Shown: positions 16,725 through 25,596 of the stretch, piece by piece
Position numbering within the stretch: position 1 is the stretch's first letter
How the letters are laid out: each line of letters starts with the position of its first letter
Origin: Superficieibacter sp. HKU1
Lineage (GTDB): Bacteria; Pseudomonadota; Gammaproteobacteria; Enterobacterales; Enterobacteriaceae
Reading direction: 5' to 3'
NCBI RefSeq assembly: GCF_029319185.1
Contig: NZ_CP119754.1
Span: 992,001 to 1,056,000 of the forward strand
Length of the DNA: 64,000 nt
Notes under the pieces: model-generated
What the model was told of the DNA's origin: nothing
The model's database searches: none
What the model saw: the letters and a program-made list of their open reading frames with translations, nothing else
Made by a program: the position numbers and the translations under genes

Positions 16725-17491
16725 TGCAGCTGTATTGGGTCGCGCTAAAAAGCATCTGGGCGAAAGAGATCCACCGTTTTATGCGTATCTGGATCCAGAC
16801 GCTGGTGCCGCCCGTCATCACCATGACGCTCTATTTCATCATCTTTGGTAACTTAATTGGTTCACGCATTGGGGAGATGCACGGCTTTAGCTATATGCAA
16901 TTTATCGTGCCGGGGTTGATTATGATGTCGGTGATCACCAACGCCTACGCCAACGTGGCGTCCTCCTTCTTTAGCGCCAAATTCCAGCGCAATATTGAAG
17001 AACTGCTGATAGCGCCGGTGCCAACGCACGTTATTATCATCGGCTATATCGGCGGTGGGGTAGCGCGTGGGCTGTGCGTGGGTATCCTGGTAACTGCCAT
17101 CTCGCTACTGTTTGTCCCTTTCCAGGTTCATTCATGGGTATTTGTGGCATTAACCCTGGTGCTGACGGCGGTGCTGTTCTCGCTGGCGGGCCTGCTGAAT
17201 GCCGTCTTTGCCAAAAGCTTCGATGATATCAGCCTGATCCCGACCTTTGTGCTGACGCCGCTGACCTACCTTGGCGGGGTCTTTTATTCCCTGACCCTGC
17301 TGCCGCCGTTCTGGCAGGCGCTGTCGCAGCTGAACCCGATTGTGTACATGATCAGCGGTTTTCGTTATGGCTTCCTCGGTATTCACGATGTGCCGCTGGT
17401 GACAACCTTCGGCGTGCTGGTGGTGTTTATCGCGGCGTTCTATCTGCTGTGCTGGTATCTGATTCAGCGTGGACGCGGGCTGCGTAGCTAA
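16721..17491 (+). CDS. yadH: ABC-2 type permease YadH
   Basis: Membrane partner of YadG; 256 residues with about six hydrophobic segments and the ABC-2 permease core (FIVPGLIMMSVI, then LTPLTYLGGVFYS). The length equals E. coli YadH. Substrate unknown. A terminator follows at 17498-17529. Confidence 0.95.
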   Translation: MMQLYWVALKSIWAKEIHRFMRIWIQTLVPPVITMTLYFIIFGNLIGSRIGEMHGFSYMQFIVPGLIMMSVITNAYANVASSFFSAKFQRNIEELLIAPVPTHVIIIGYIGGGVARGLCVGILVTAISLLFVPFQVHSWVFVALTLVLTAVLFSLAGLLNAVFAKSFDDISLIPTFVLTPLTYLGGVFYSLTLLPPFWQALSQLNPIVYMISGFRYGFLGIHDVPLVTTFGVLVVFIAAFYLLCWYLIQRGRGLRS

Positions 17492-17497
17492 CTGACT

Positions 17498-17529
17498 CCC
17501 TCTCCTTATCATCAGGAGAGGGATCTTTT
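17498..17529 (+). terminator. Terminator after yadGH
   Basis: Stem CCCTCTCC / GGAGAGGG with a nine-base loop, followed by ATCTTTT. It lies directly after the yadH stop and before yadI. Confidence 0.75.
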
Positions 17530-17594
17530 GACGCCAGTCACCCTCTTCTTATTCTGTCCTCTGATAAACTCTTACCCAGCTAAGGAGGTTGGCA

Positions 17595-18035
17595 ATGTTA
17601 GGTTGGGTTATTACCTGTCATGACGATAAGGCAGAGGAATTGCTGACGCGTCTGGAAAATGAATATGGACCGCTGGCGCAATGCCGGGCGGTCAATTTCC
17701 GGTGTGGGTTGAGCACAAACATGCTGAGCCGGTTGATGTGTGATGCCCTGCATGCTACCGATTCCGGCGAAGGCGTTATTTTCCTGACCGACATTTCCGG
17801 TGCTGCGCCTTATCGCGTCGCGTCTTTGATGAGTCATAAACACTCAGGCTGCGAGGCTATTTCCGGTGTGAGCTATTCATTGTTGGCACAAATGATTGCG
17901 TCACGGGAAACAATGAGTAGTTCGGCGTTTCGTGAGCGGATTGTTTCGCTTGGTTCCCCTGATGTCACTAGTCTCTGGCATCAGCAGCAAAAGAATCCGC
18001 ATTTCGTTCTACTGCATGATTTGTATGAGTATTAA
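17595..18035 (+). CDS. yadI: PTS EIIA component of the mannose family, YadI
   Basis: Stand-alone EIIA-like domain of 146 residues. The start is ATG 17595, six bases after a strong AAGGAGG; an upstream in-frame TTG overlaps that site and is rejected. The phospho-accepting histidine is likely His9 in VITCHDDKA, followed by the family FLTDISGAAPYRVAS stretch. No other PTS subunits lie nearby, as in E. coli, so its partner and sugar are unknown. Confidence 0.9.
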   Translation: MLGWVITCHDDKAEELLTRLENEYGPLAQCRAVNFRCGLSTNMLSRLMCDALHATDSGEGVIFLTDISGAAPYRVASLMSHKHSGCEAISGVSYSLLAQMIASRETMSSSAFRERIVSLGSPDVTSLWHQQQKNPHFVLLHDLYEY

Positions 18036-18098
18036 TCAGTGATATTGATGCCACTTTTGTTACAATAGCCGCGGTGGTTCTCTCCTGGTTACTTATCT

Positions 18099-19328
18099 AT
18101 GATAAAGCGCGCTGTTGCTGTTTTCCTGCTGCTGATGTCAGGCAGTCTTTATGCTGCGTTGCCCGTTCGCTACATGCAAACCACGGAAGACGCCGCCATC
18201 TGGGCCAAAATTGGCGATCGCGTGGTGACAGTCGGGAATATCCGCACGGGACAGATCCTGGCCGTCGAGCCCACAGCGGCAGAATATTATGAATTCAGCT
18301 TTGGTTTCGGCAACGGCTTTATTGATAAAGGTCATCTTGAGCCGGTACAGGGGAAACAGCGGGTACAGGATAGCCTGGGCGATTTAAATAAACCGCTAAG
18401 TAACCAGAACCTGATTACCTGGAAAGATACGCCGGTTTATAACGCACCGGATGCGGGTAGCGCACCGTTTGGCACCCTGGCGGACAATTTGCGTTATCCG
18501 ATAATGAGTAAACTAAAAGACAGATTGAACCAGACCTGGTTTCAGATCCGCATTGGCAACCGCCTGGCCTGGATCAGCGCGCTGGACGCGCAGATTGATA
18601 ACGGTATTCCGGTACTGACTTATCACCACATTCTGCGCGATGAAGAGAACACCCGTTTTCGCCATACTTCCACCACCACCTCGGTACGCGCCTTCAGCAA
18701 CCAGATGACCTGGCTGCGCGACAGGGGCTACACCACCCTGACGATGTATCAACTGGAAGGGTACGTGCATAATAATATCAATCTGCCTGCGCGGGCTGTG
18801 GTGATTACGTTCGATGATGGTCTGAAGTCTGTCAGCCGCTACACGTATCCCATCCTCAAAGAGTATGGCTTTAAGGCGACAGCGTTTATTATTTCTTCGC
18901 GTATTAAGCGTCATCCACAGAAATGGGATCCAAAATCGCTGCAGTTTATGAGCGTGTCTGAACTGAATGCGATTCGTGATGTTTTCGACTTCCAGTCGCA
19001 TACGCATTTCTTACACCGGGTAGATCGACTACATCATCCCATCCTGCTCAGCCGCAGCTATCATAATATTCTGTTTGATTTTGAACACTCTCGCCGCGCG
19101 CTGGCGCAGTTTAATCCGCACGTGCTTTATCTGTCTTATCCCTTTGGCGGCTATGACGCAAAGGCGATAACAGCGGCGGGGGCGGCAGGATTTCACCTGG
19201 CGGTGACGACGGTAAAAGGAAAGGTGAAACCAGGCGATAATCCGTTCCTGTTAAAGCGGCTTTATATTTTAAGAACGGATTCGCTGGAAACAATGGCGCG
19301 GCTGATCAGCAATCAGCCGCAGGGATAG
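18099..19328 (+). CDS. yadE: Polysaccharide deacetylase family protein YadE
   Basis: Predicted exported deacetylase of 409 residues, same length as E. coli YadE. The N terminus is a signal peptide (MIKRAVAVFLLLMSGSLYAA). Residues about 25-165 look like an SH3-type leader, followed by a NodB-type catalytic domain with the TFDDGLKS motif and the histidine motif SHTHFLH. The substrate is not known. Convergent with panD. Confidence 0.92.
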   Translation: MIKRAVAVFLLLMSGSLYAALPVRYMQTTEDAAIWAKIGDRVVTVGNIRTGQILAVEPTAAEYYEFSFGFGNGFIDKGHLEPVQGKQRVQDSLGDLNKPLSNQNLITWKDTPVYNAPDAGSAPFGTLADNLRYPIMSKLKDRLNQTWFQIRIGNRLAWISALDAQIDNGIPVLTYHHILRDEENTRFRHTSTTTSVRAFSNQMTWLRDRGYTTLTMYQLEGYVHNNINLPARAVVITFDDGLKSVSRYTYPILKEYGFKATAFIISSRIKRHPQKWDPKSLQFMSVSELNAIRDVFDFQSHTHFLHRVDRLHHPILLSRSYHNILFDFEHSRRALAQFNPHVLYLSYPFGGYDAKAITAAGAAGFHLAVTTVKGKVKPGDNPFLLKRLYILRTDSLETMARLISNQPQG

Positions 19329-19333
19329 CGTAA

Positions 19334-19714
19334 TCAGGCTACCTGAACCGGAATGGCCTTTGCGGTACGCTTCATTTCGTTATCGCCGTCAAAATAGGCC
19401 ACATTAGGCCGCCAGCTACGGGCTTCTTCGTCAGACATGGTGACGAAGCTGGCAATAATAACAATATCGCCCACGTCAGCGCAGTGCGCGGCCGCACCGT
19501 TCACGGAGATAATTCTGGAACCGCGCTCGGCCGCAATTGCGTAGGTCGAGAAGCGCTTGCCGTTGGTCACGTTCCAGATATCAATGGCTTCATTTTCGAG
19601 AATACCGGACGCGTCAAGAAAATCCTGATCGATGGCGCAGGAGCCTTCATAGTGCAGATCGGCCTGCGTCACTTTGACACGGTGAAGCTTGCCCTGCAGC
19701 ATAGTGCGAATCAT
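19334..19714 (-). CDS. panD: Aspartate 1-decarboxylase (pyruvoyl enzyme) proenzyme
   Basis: Makes beta-alanine for pantothenate. It has 126 residues. The self-cleavage site Gly24-Ser25 (HYEGSCAID) that generates the pyruvoyl group is intact. The stop lies five bases from the convergent yadE stop, so there is no room for separate terminators. Confidence 0.98.
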   Translation of the reverse strand: MIRTMLQGKLHRVKVTQADLHYEGSCAIDQDFLDASGILENEAIDIWNVTNGKRFSTYAIAAERGSRIISVNGAAAHCADVGDIVIIASFVTMSDEEARSWRPNVAYFDGDNEMKRTAKAIPVQVA

Positions 19715-19968
19715 AACGTCTACCTTTAAATCTTACCGATACGAAGCAGGATACCCTGCTTTGAGAAAATTCTCAGGCAGTATTGCCCGATTTTAGGTGA
19801 GTGTCTATATGTCCGGCGAGGTTTCCTGGGACTGTTTGTGCGCTATTTTCCAGAACCGTCTGCAATGCGTGTATCTTCCTGATTTTCATCCTGAGCCGTC
19901 TCGTAAAAGCAAAACTGTTCCGCTGACCCCGAGAGGTTGCGGAAGGATACTGCACGCAGGATAAGAAA

Positions 19969-20934
19969 ATGCAGGTCAGGATGATGAAGCCCATAAGCAA
20001 TACCCCGCACGATGCCGTTTTTAAGCAGTTTTTAATGCACCCGGAAACGGCCCGCGATTTTCTGGATATTCATCTGCCTGCGGTCTTACGGGAAATCTGC
20101 GATCTGACTACGCTGCGGCTGGAGTCGAGCCACTTTGTTGAGGATAACCTGCAGGAGCAGTACTCCGATGTGCTGTACTCGGTGAAAATGCAGGGCACGC
20201 CCGGCTATATTCATGTCCTGATTGAGCATCAGAGTTCAGCGGACAAAAAAATGGCGTTTCGCATGATGCGCTACGCCATTGCGGCGATGCATCGTCTTCT
20301 TAACGATGAGAACGGGCCGCTGCCGCTGGTGGTGCCGCTGCTATTTTATCAGGGAAAGACCTCGCCTTATCCACTTTCGATGAGCTGGCTGGATATGTTT
20401 GCCTTACCCGAGCTGGCGCGACGTATCTACAGCGAGCCTTTTCCGCTGGTGGATATTACCGTTATTCCGGACGACGACATCATGCAGCATCGGCGTATCG
20501 CGCTGCTGGAGCTGCTACAAAAGCATATTCGCCAGCGGGATTTAATGAACCTGCTGGAGCGACTGGTCACGCTGATAAGCGCAGAGTACACTACGGAAAG
20601 TCAGCTGAATGCGCTCCTCAATTATATGGTGCAGCGCGGGCATACTGACCAACCAACGGTATTTTACAGGGAACTGGCGAACCGATTGCCGCAGGAGGAA
20701 TCTATGATGACGCTCGCTGAATGGTTTGAAGAACAGGGAATGCAAAAGGGCATGCAAAAAGGGATGCAAAAGGGCGTGCAGGAAGGCAAACGAAAAGGTC
20801 TGCAGGAAGGTAAAACTGAGGAGCGGCGTAATATCGCCCGTCGTATGCTGGAAAGCGGGATGACGCGCGAGGCGGTGATGCAAATCACCACCTTAACCGA
20901 CGACGAAATCGAGCAGCTTATCCGCTGGCGCTAA
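19969..20934 (+). CDS. rpnC: Rpn-family recombination-promoting nuclease (RpnC/YadD-like)
   Basis: PD-(D/E)XK nuclease of the Rpn/YhgA-like family, 321 residues, at the place where E. coli carries yadD (rpnC). The catalytic region is seen in YSDVLYSVK and HVLIEHQSS (Asp then Glu-x-Gln). The C-terminal quarter is low complexity: GMQKG repeated three times, then GVQEGKRKGLQEGK, followed by a basic helix and a short tail (TREAVMQITTLTDDEIEQL). E. coli Rpn proteins promote RecA-independent recombination. ATG 19969 with AGGA upstream is used; ATG 19981 is possible. It is divergent from panD. Confidence 0.88.
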   Translation: MQVRMMKPISNTPHDAVFKQFLMHPETARDFLDIHLPAVLREICDLTTLRLESSHFVEDNLQEQYSDVLYSVKMQGTPGYIHVLIEHQSSADKKMAFRMMRYAIAAMHRLLNDENGPLPLVVPLLFYQGKTSPYPLSMSWLDMFALPELARRIYSEPFPLVDITVIPDDDIMQHRRIALLELLQKHIRQRDLMNLLERLVTLISAEYTTESQLNALLNYMVQRGHTDQPTVFYRELANRLPQEESMMTLAEWFEEQGMQKGMQKGMQKGVQEGKRKGLQEGKTEERRNIARRMLESGMTREAVMQITTLTDDEIEQLIRWR

Positions 20935-20960
20935 CGGTCTGGTGCGCCAGCGGTGGTCAT

Positions 20961-21812
20961 TCAGGAGAGCTCGACGATTTTATTATCGATAAGACGGGCC
21001 TGACCCAGCCATGCAGCGGCCAGGATCACCGCGCGTTTGCTGGCGTCCGTGAGCTCCAGCAGCGTATCGGCATCGCGGATCTGAATCTCATCGGCGCGAA
21101 AGCCTTTGTCATTCAGTTCCTGTTCTGCCAGCGCGATCATTTCTTCCTGCTGACGCTCGCCAGCCTGAAGCTTATCGGCGATGCCATTCATCACTTTATA
21201 CAGACCCGGCGCGATCTTGCGCTGGTCAGCGGTCAGATATCCGTTGCGCGAACTGAGCGCTAACCCGTCTTTCGCGCGAATAATCGGCACGCCGACGATC
21301 TCAATATCGTAGCCCATGTCGGCTACCATTTTGCGGATCAGCGCCAGCTGCTGGAAATCCTTCTCGCCGAAGCAGGCGATCTCAGGCTGAATGAGGTTAA
21401 AGAGTTTACTGACGATAGTGGATACGCCGCGGAAGTGGCCCGGACGGCTGGCACCTTCCAGCATGGTGGAGAGGCCGGGAACATCAACAAACGTATGGGT
21501 CTCAGTGCCCTGTGGATAGATATCCTGTGAGGCTGGGGCAAAGACGATATCCACTTTGCGCTTGTTGAGCTTTTCGCAGTCTTCCTGGAGCGTGCGCGGA
21601 TAGCGCGCCAGATCTTCCGCGCGGTCAAACTGCATAGGGTTAACGAAGATGCTGACCACGACCACATCAGCGCGAGTTCTGGCTTCTTCCACCAGCTTCA
21701 TATGGCCGTCGTGCAGGTTGCCCATCGTTGGCACCAGCGCCACACGCTTGCCTTCCATACGCAGACGGCGGATTTGCTGGCGCAAAAGCGGCAGGGTTTC
21801 GATAATTAACAC
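20961..21812 (-). CDS. panC: Pantothenate synthetase
   Basis: Joins pantoate and beta-alanine using ATP; 283 residues. Motifs: PTMGNLHDGH (nucleotidyl-transfer HxGH type) and KDGLALSSRN. The start is GTG. Of two adjacent GTG codons (21815, 21812) the second gives the family N terminus MLIIETL and a better distance from AAGGAG. It follows panB by 11 bases, so panBC is an operon. Confidence 0.96.
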   Translation of the reverse strand: MLIIETLPLLRQQIRRLRMEGKRVALVPTMGNLHDGHMKLVEEARTRADVVVVSIFVNPMQFDRAEDLARYPRTLQEDCEKLNKRKVDIVFAPASQDIYPQGTETHTFVDVPGLSTMLEGASRPGHFRGVSTIVSKLFNLIQPEIACFGEKDFQQLALIRKMVADMGYDIEIVGVPIIRAKDGLALSSRNGYLTADQRKIAPGLYKVMNGIADKLQAGERQQEEMIALAEQELNDKGFRADEIQIRDADTLLELTDASKRAVILAAAWLGQARLIDNKIVELS

Positions 21813-21823
21813 CACGTCACTCC

Positions 21824-22615
21824 TTAATGGAAACTGTGTTCTTCGCCCGGATAAACCCCGGACTCGACTTCAGCCATATACTGCCGCACTGCCGCGCGGA
21901 TGTCGCCCGCTTCCGCCAGGAAATTTTTGGCGAATTTGGGAATGTGCCCGCCGGTAATGCCGAAAGCGTCGTGCATCACGAGGATCTGCCCGTCGGTAAC
22001 GTTACCCGCGCCGATGCCGATAACGGGTATCGCGAGCGCTTCGGTCACGCGTTTCGCCAGTTCAACCGGCACGCATTCCAGCACCAGTAGTTGCGCACCT
22101 GCTGCCTCCAGCGCTATCGCATCGTCCAGCAAAACTTGTCCGGCATCGCCACGTCCCTGTATTTTATAACCCCCAAAAATGTTTACCGATTGCGGGGTCA
22201 GGCCGAGGTGACCACACACAGGTACCGCGCGTTCAGTAAGCATTTTCACCGTTTCCACCAGCCATGCTCCGCCTTCAATTTTGACCATGTTTGCCCCTGC
22301 ACGCATAACGGCTGCCGCGTTTTCAAACGCTTGCTCCGGAGTAGCGTAGGACATAAAGGGAAGGTCGGAGAGCAGCAGGCAGTGCGGTGCACCGCGCCGT
22401 ACGGCTTGCGTATGATAGGCGATATCGTCTACGGTAACCGGCAAAGTAGAATCATGTCCCTGTACCGTCATGCCGAGCGAGTCACCCACCAGCATGACGT
22501 TAATTCCTTCGTCGGCAAATAGCTTAGCGAAACTGTAGTCGTAGGCGGTGACCGTTGCGAAACGCTTCTGCTCTTTTTTGTATTTTTGCAACAGGGAGAT
22601 AGTGGTCGGTTTCAT
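21824..22615 (-). CDS. panB: 3-methyl-2-oxobutanoate hydroxymethyltransferase
   Basis: First committed step to pantoate, using methylene-tetrahydrofolate; 263 residues. Mg-binding and active-site regions VMLVGDSLGM, MVKIEGGAW and GHLGLTPQ are present. ATG 22615 with AGGAAA is the start rather than the GTG one codon before. Unlike in E. coli there is no fimbrial operon between panB and folK; only 119 bases separate them. Confidence 0.97.
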   Translation of the reverse strand: MKPTTISLLQKYKKEQKRFATVTAYDYSFAKLFADEGINVMLVGDSLGMTVQGHDSTLPVTVDDIAYHTQAVRRGAPHCLLLSDLPFMSYATPEQAFENAAAVMRAGANMVKIEGGAWLVETVKMLTERAVPVCGHLGLTPQSVNIFGGYKIQGRGDAGQVLLDDAIALEAAGAQLLVLECVPVELAKRVTEALAIPVIGIGAGNVTDGQILVMHDAFGITGGHIPKFAKNFLAEAGDIRAAVRQYMAEVESGVYPGEEHSFH

Positions 22616-22734
22616 CACATTTCCTGATAGTAAAAGTCATATTTAGCGGCATTCTAACAGTCACATTCAGGGGGGCAATTATTTTAAGCAATACATTACT
22701 GCGAAGGCAGTAATCGCTAAAAGGTATGGATGAT

Positions 22735-23214
22735 TTACCAACAGGCAGGTTTTTCTGCCGCCAGAAGGGTGAGCTGTTGATGCAGACTGGTGCCGTCCGG
22801 AAAACATAATTCCGGAGCTATTTCAAACAGCGGCCACAGCATAAAACCACGGTTTTTCATGTCATAGTGCGGCACGGTCAGGCGTCCGGTATGAATCACC
22901 TCGTCGCCAAACAGCATAATGTCGAGATCCAGCGTGCGCGGTCCCCAGCGTTCAGCTTTTCGGGTGCGGCCCTGCTGTAGCTCAATGCGCTGGGTATGGT
23001 CGAGCAGCGTTTCAGGACCAAGAGACGTTTCCAGCGCCACGGCTGCGTTGAGGTAGTCCGGCTGATCCTGCGGACCCAGCGGCGGCGTACGATAAAATGA
23101 CGATACCGCAAGGATGCGGCTATCAGGAATGTCGCCAATTGCTTTCACGGCAGCATTGACCTGCTCCAGCGGAGAGGCGAGATTGCTGCCGAGGGCAATA
23201 TAGGCGACGATCAC
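22735..23214 (-). CDS. folK: HPPK, 6-hydroxymethyl-dihydropterin pyrophosphokinase
   Basis: Folate pathway enzyme, 159 residues, with N-terminal YIALGSNL, the loop GPQDQPDYLNA, and RWGPRTLDLDIML with catalytic aspartates. It overlaps the pcnB stop by four bases, the usual pcnB-folK coupling. Confidence 0.97.
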   Translation of the reverse strand: MIVAYIALGSNLASPLEQVNAAVKAIGDIPDSRILAVSSFYRTPPLGPQDQPDYLNAAVALETSLGPETLLDHTQRIELQQGRTRKAERWGPRTLDLDIMLFGDEVIHTGRLTVPHYDMKNRGFMLWPLFEIAPELCFPDGTSLHQQLTLLAAEKPACW

Positions 23215-24608
23215 GCGGTTCCTTCACGACGCGGCGTGCGCTTACGCGGGCGGCGATGGCGACGACGCGCGGCTGGCTCATCATCCAGATTGTTCAGCAT
23301 ATCCTTTTGCAGTGGCGGCGCGGACACCTGAAATTCACCCCACCATGTCACCAGACGCTGCAATTCGGCGTTATTTTCGATGCCGGCACGCAGGGCCAGA
23401 AGATCGTAAGAGGCGCGGAATTTAGGATGCTCCAGCAGTTTCCAGGCGCGTTTACCCTGACGGCGGGACATGCGCATTTGCAGCTGCCAGATATCGCGCG
23501 TTAAGGTAGTAATGCGTTTGGGGATCGCCAGCGAACGGCAGGCTTCGTCCAGTACGTCGTTCATGGCGAGGGCGAATGCGTCCTGCCAGGTCAGACCGCC
23601 TTCCTGCGCCAGCTTTTGCGCCATTTCCAGCAGCGGATACCAGAACATCGCCGCAAACAGGAACGCCGGATTAACGCGCATATCATTCTGAATACGGTTA
23701 TCGGTATTCTTCAGCACCTGCACCAGAATACGCTCCATCGGGCTATCACCGTTTTCAGTAAAGTAGCGGGTGATGGTCGGGAACAGCGGCTGGAACAGGC
23801 TGTATTTACACAGCAGGACGTACGTATCGTAGCCGTGACCTGCCTGGAGCAGTTTGAGCGACTCTTCAAACAGGCGCGCGGGCGGGACATCGTTCATTAA
23901 CGAGGCCAGGCGCGGGATTGGCTCAGCCGTTTCCGGGCTGATGGTCATACCCAGCTTGGCGGCAAAGCGCACGGCGCGCAGCATTCGCACCGGATCTTCA
24001 CGGTAGCGCGTTTCCGGATCGCCAATCAGGCGGATAACGCCCTGGTCGAGATCCTGCATGCCGCCGACGTAGTCGCGTACGGAGAAATCCGCCACGCTAT
24101 AATAAAGGCTGTTAATGGTGAAGTCGCGGCGCTGGGCATCTTCTTCAATCGATCCGAAAATGTTGTCGCGCAGCAGCATGCCGTTTTGCCCGCGTTGGGA
24201 AGTAGTACGATCGGCCTGATTCTCTTCGTGATGCCCACGGAACGTGGCGACCTCAATAATCTCTGGACCAAACATAACGTGAGCGAGACGGAAACGACGG
24301 CCCACCAGACGGCAGTTGCGAAACAGTTTACGTACCTGATCCGGCGTTGCGTTGGTCGTGACGTCAAAATCTTTGGGTTTTTTGCCCAGCAGCAGATCGC
24401 GCACCCCGCCGCCCACCAGATACGCTTCGTAACCCGCTTTGTTCAGGCGGTAAAGTACCTTGAGGGCATTTTCACTGATATCTTTGCGGGAAATAGCGTG
24501 CTGTTCACGCGGGATAACCGTCATAGGCGGACGGGCGACGGCCTGTTGGGCCTCGCTCTCCTCGCGGCTGAGCACCTTGCGGCAAAAATTAGCGACTCGG
24601 GTAAAAAT
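23211..24608 (-). CDS. pcnB: Poly(A) polymerase I, initiated at an ATT codon
   Basis: Adds 3' poly(A) tails that speed RNA decay; 465 residues if read from ATT at 24608-24606, exactly the E. coli length. The residues between that ATT and the first GTG (IFTRVANFCRK) match the E. coli N terminus, and a GAGG-type ribosome site lies upstream. E. coli pcnB is known to start at AUU. The first standard start would be GTG at 24575 (454 residues). The nucleotidyltransferase motif GGGVRDLLLG with DFD and the basic C-terminal tail (RRHRRPRKRTPRR) are visible. Confidence 0.93.
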   Translation of the reverse strand: MFTRVANFCRKVLSREESEAQQAVARPPMTVIPREQHAISRKDISENALKVLYRLNKAGYEAYLVGGGVRDLLLGKKPKDFDVTTNATPDQVRKLFRNCRLVGRRFRLAHVMFGPEIIEVATFRGHHEENQADRTTSQRGQNGMLLRDNIFGSIEEDAQRRDFTINSLYYSVADFSVRDYVGGMQDLDQGVIRLIGDPETRYREDPVRMLRAVRFAAKLGMTISPETAEPIPRLASLMNDVPPARLFEESLKLLQAGHGYDTYVLLCKYSLFQPLFPTITRYFTENGDSPMERILVQVLKNTDNRIQNDMRVNPAFLFAAMFWYPLLEMAQKLAQEGGLTWQDAFALAMNDVLDEACRSLAIPKRITTLTRDIWQLQMRMSRRQGKRAWKLLEHPKFRASYDLLALRAGIENNAELQRLVTWWGEFQVSAPPLQKDMLNNLDDEPAARRRHRRPRKRTPRREGTA

Positions 24609-24652
24609 AGTGCACCTCGGTTGTGTAACAAAAAATAGCGGCTAATCATAGC

Positions 24653-25537
24653 TCAGCGTGGCGCGTTTGAGAATGGCGGATTTTCTGCCACCCGGTTTAG
24701 CGACCAGTTGAGGACGGCCTGACGGAGCAGTTGCTCCACGTTAAGATCCTGCCAGCCGTTGATAACCGGCTGATGTAAAAAGCGCAATGCGTTGATAATG
24801 ACCGGGCGCGGATCGCCTTCCGGCAGCGCGGGCGCATGGTTTTGCTTGGAAAGTTTATCGCCGTGTTCATTGCACGCCAGCGGCAAATGCACATATTCAG
24901 GCGGCTGCCAGCCAAACTGCTGATACAGCGAAATCTGCCGCACCGTGGGCTCAATCAGATCCGCACCGCGCACGATTTCGGTAACGCCCTGAAAATGATC
25001 GTCCACCACCACGGCGAGATTATAGGCAAACAGCCCGTCGCGGCGGTGAATAATGAAATCCTCCCGCGCCAGACGTGCATCCGCATGAATTTCGCCGCGC
25101 AGATTATCATAAAAGGAGAGCACCGGATGCTGCTGGCGTAGCCGCACGGCGGCGTGCTCCGCACGCTGGTGCAGGTCGCGACAGTGACCGTCATAGATAC
25201 CGCCGACGCGTTGGATCCGCGCGCGGGTGCAGGTGCAGTAATAGCTTAACTTGTGCCGATCCAGCCAGGCCAGCGCCTCACGATAAGCCTCATGACGCCG
25301 GGACTGCCAGAGGACATCGCCGTCCCAGAGCAGACCGTAATGCTCAAGCTGATGCAGGATGGTATCTGCGGCACCGGGCACTTCACGCGGCGGATCGATA
25401 TCTTCAATGCGCACGCGCCAGATGCCCTGCCGAGCGCGCGCCTGTAAATAGCTACCAAGGGCAGCTATCAGCGAGCCAAAATGCAGTTCACCGGAGGGAG
25501 AAGGGGCAAAGCGCCCGATGTAGCGTGAGTCAGACAT
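24653..25537 (-). CDS. gluQ: Glutamyl-Q tRNA(Asp) synthetase
   Basis: Attaches glutamate to the queuosine of tRNA(Asp). It is a truncated GluRS-like enzyme of 294 residues without an anticodon-binding domain. Class I motifs: HFGSL (HIGH type) and KLSKQNH (KMSKS type); zinc-site residues are in YYCTCTRARI. ATG 25537 is chosen because the longer open frame starts inside the dksA terminator hairpin. Ribosome site is weak. Gene order dksA-gluQ is conserved. Confidence 0.95.
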   Translation of the reverse strand: MSDSRYIGRFAPSPSGELHFGSLIAALGSYLQARARQGIWRVRIEDIDPPREVPGAADTILHQLEHYGLLWDGDVLWQSRRHEAYREALAWLDRHKLSYYCTCTRARIQRVGGIYDGHCRDLHQRAEHAAVRLRQQHPVLSFYDNLRGEIHADARLAREDFIIHRRDGLFAYNLAVVVDDHFQGVTEIVRGADLIEPTVRQISLYQQFGWQPPEYVHLPLACNEHGDKLSKQNHAPALPEGDPRPVIINALRFLHQPVINGWQDLNVEQLLRQAVLNWSLNRVAENPPFSNAPR

Positions 25538-25557
25538 GGTACGGTATGACAATCTTA

Positions 25558-25580
25558 TTAAGGCGGGAGAGACTCCCGCC
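25558..25580 (-). terminator. Terminator between dksA and gluQ
   Basis: Read leftward: GGCGGGAG, short loop, CTCCCGCC, then TTAATAAG. It lies between the dksA stop and gluQ start. In Shigella a terminator at this place is known to limit gluQ readthrough from dksA. Confidence 0.75.
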
Positions 25581-25596
25581 ATGAATATCAGCGCCG

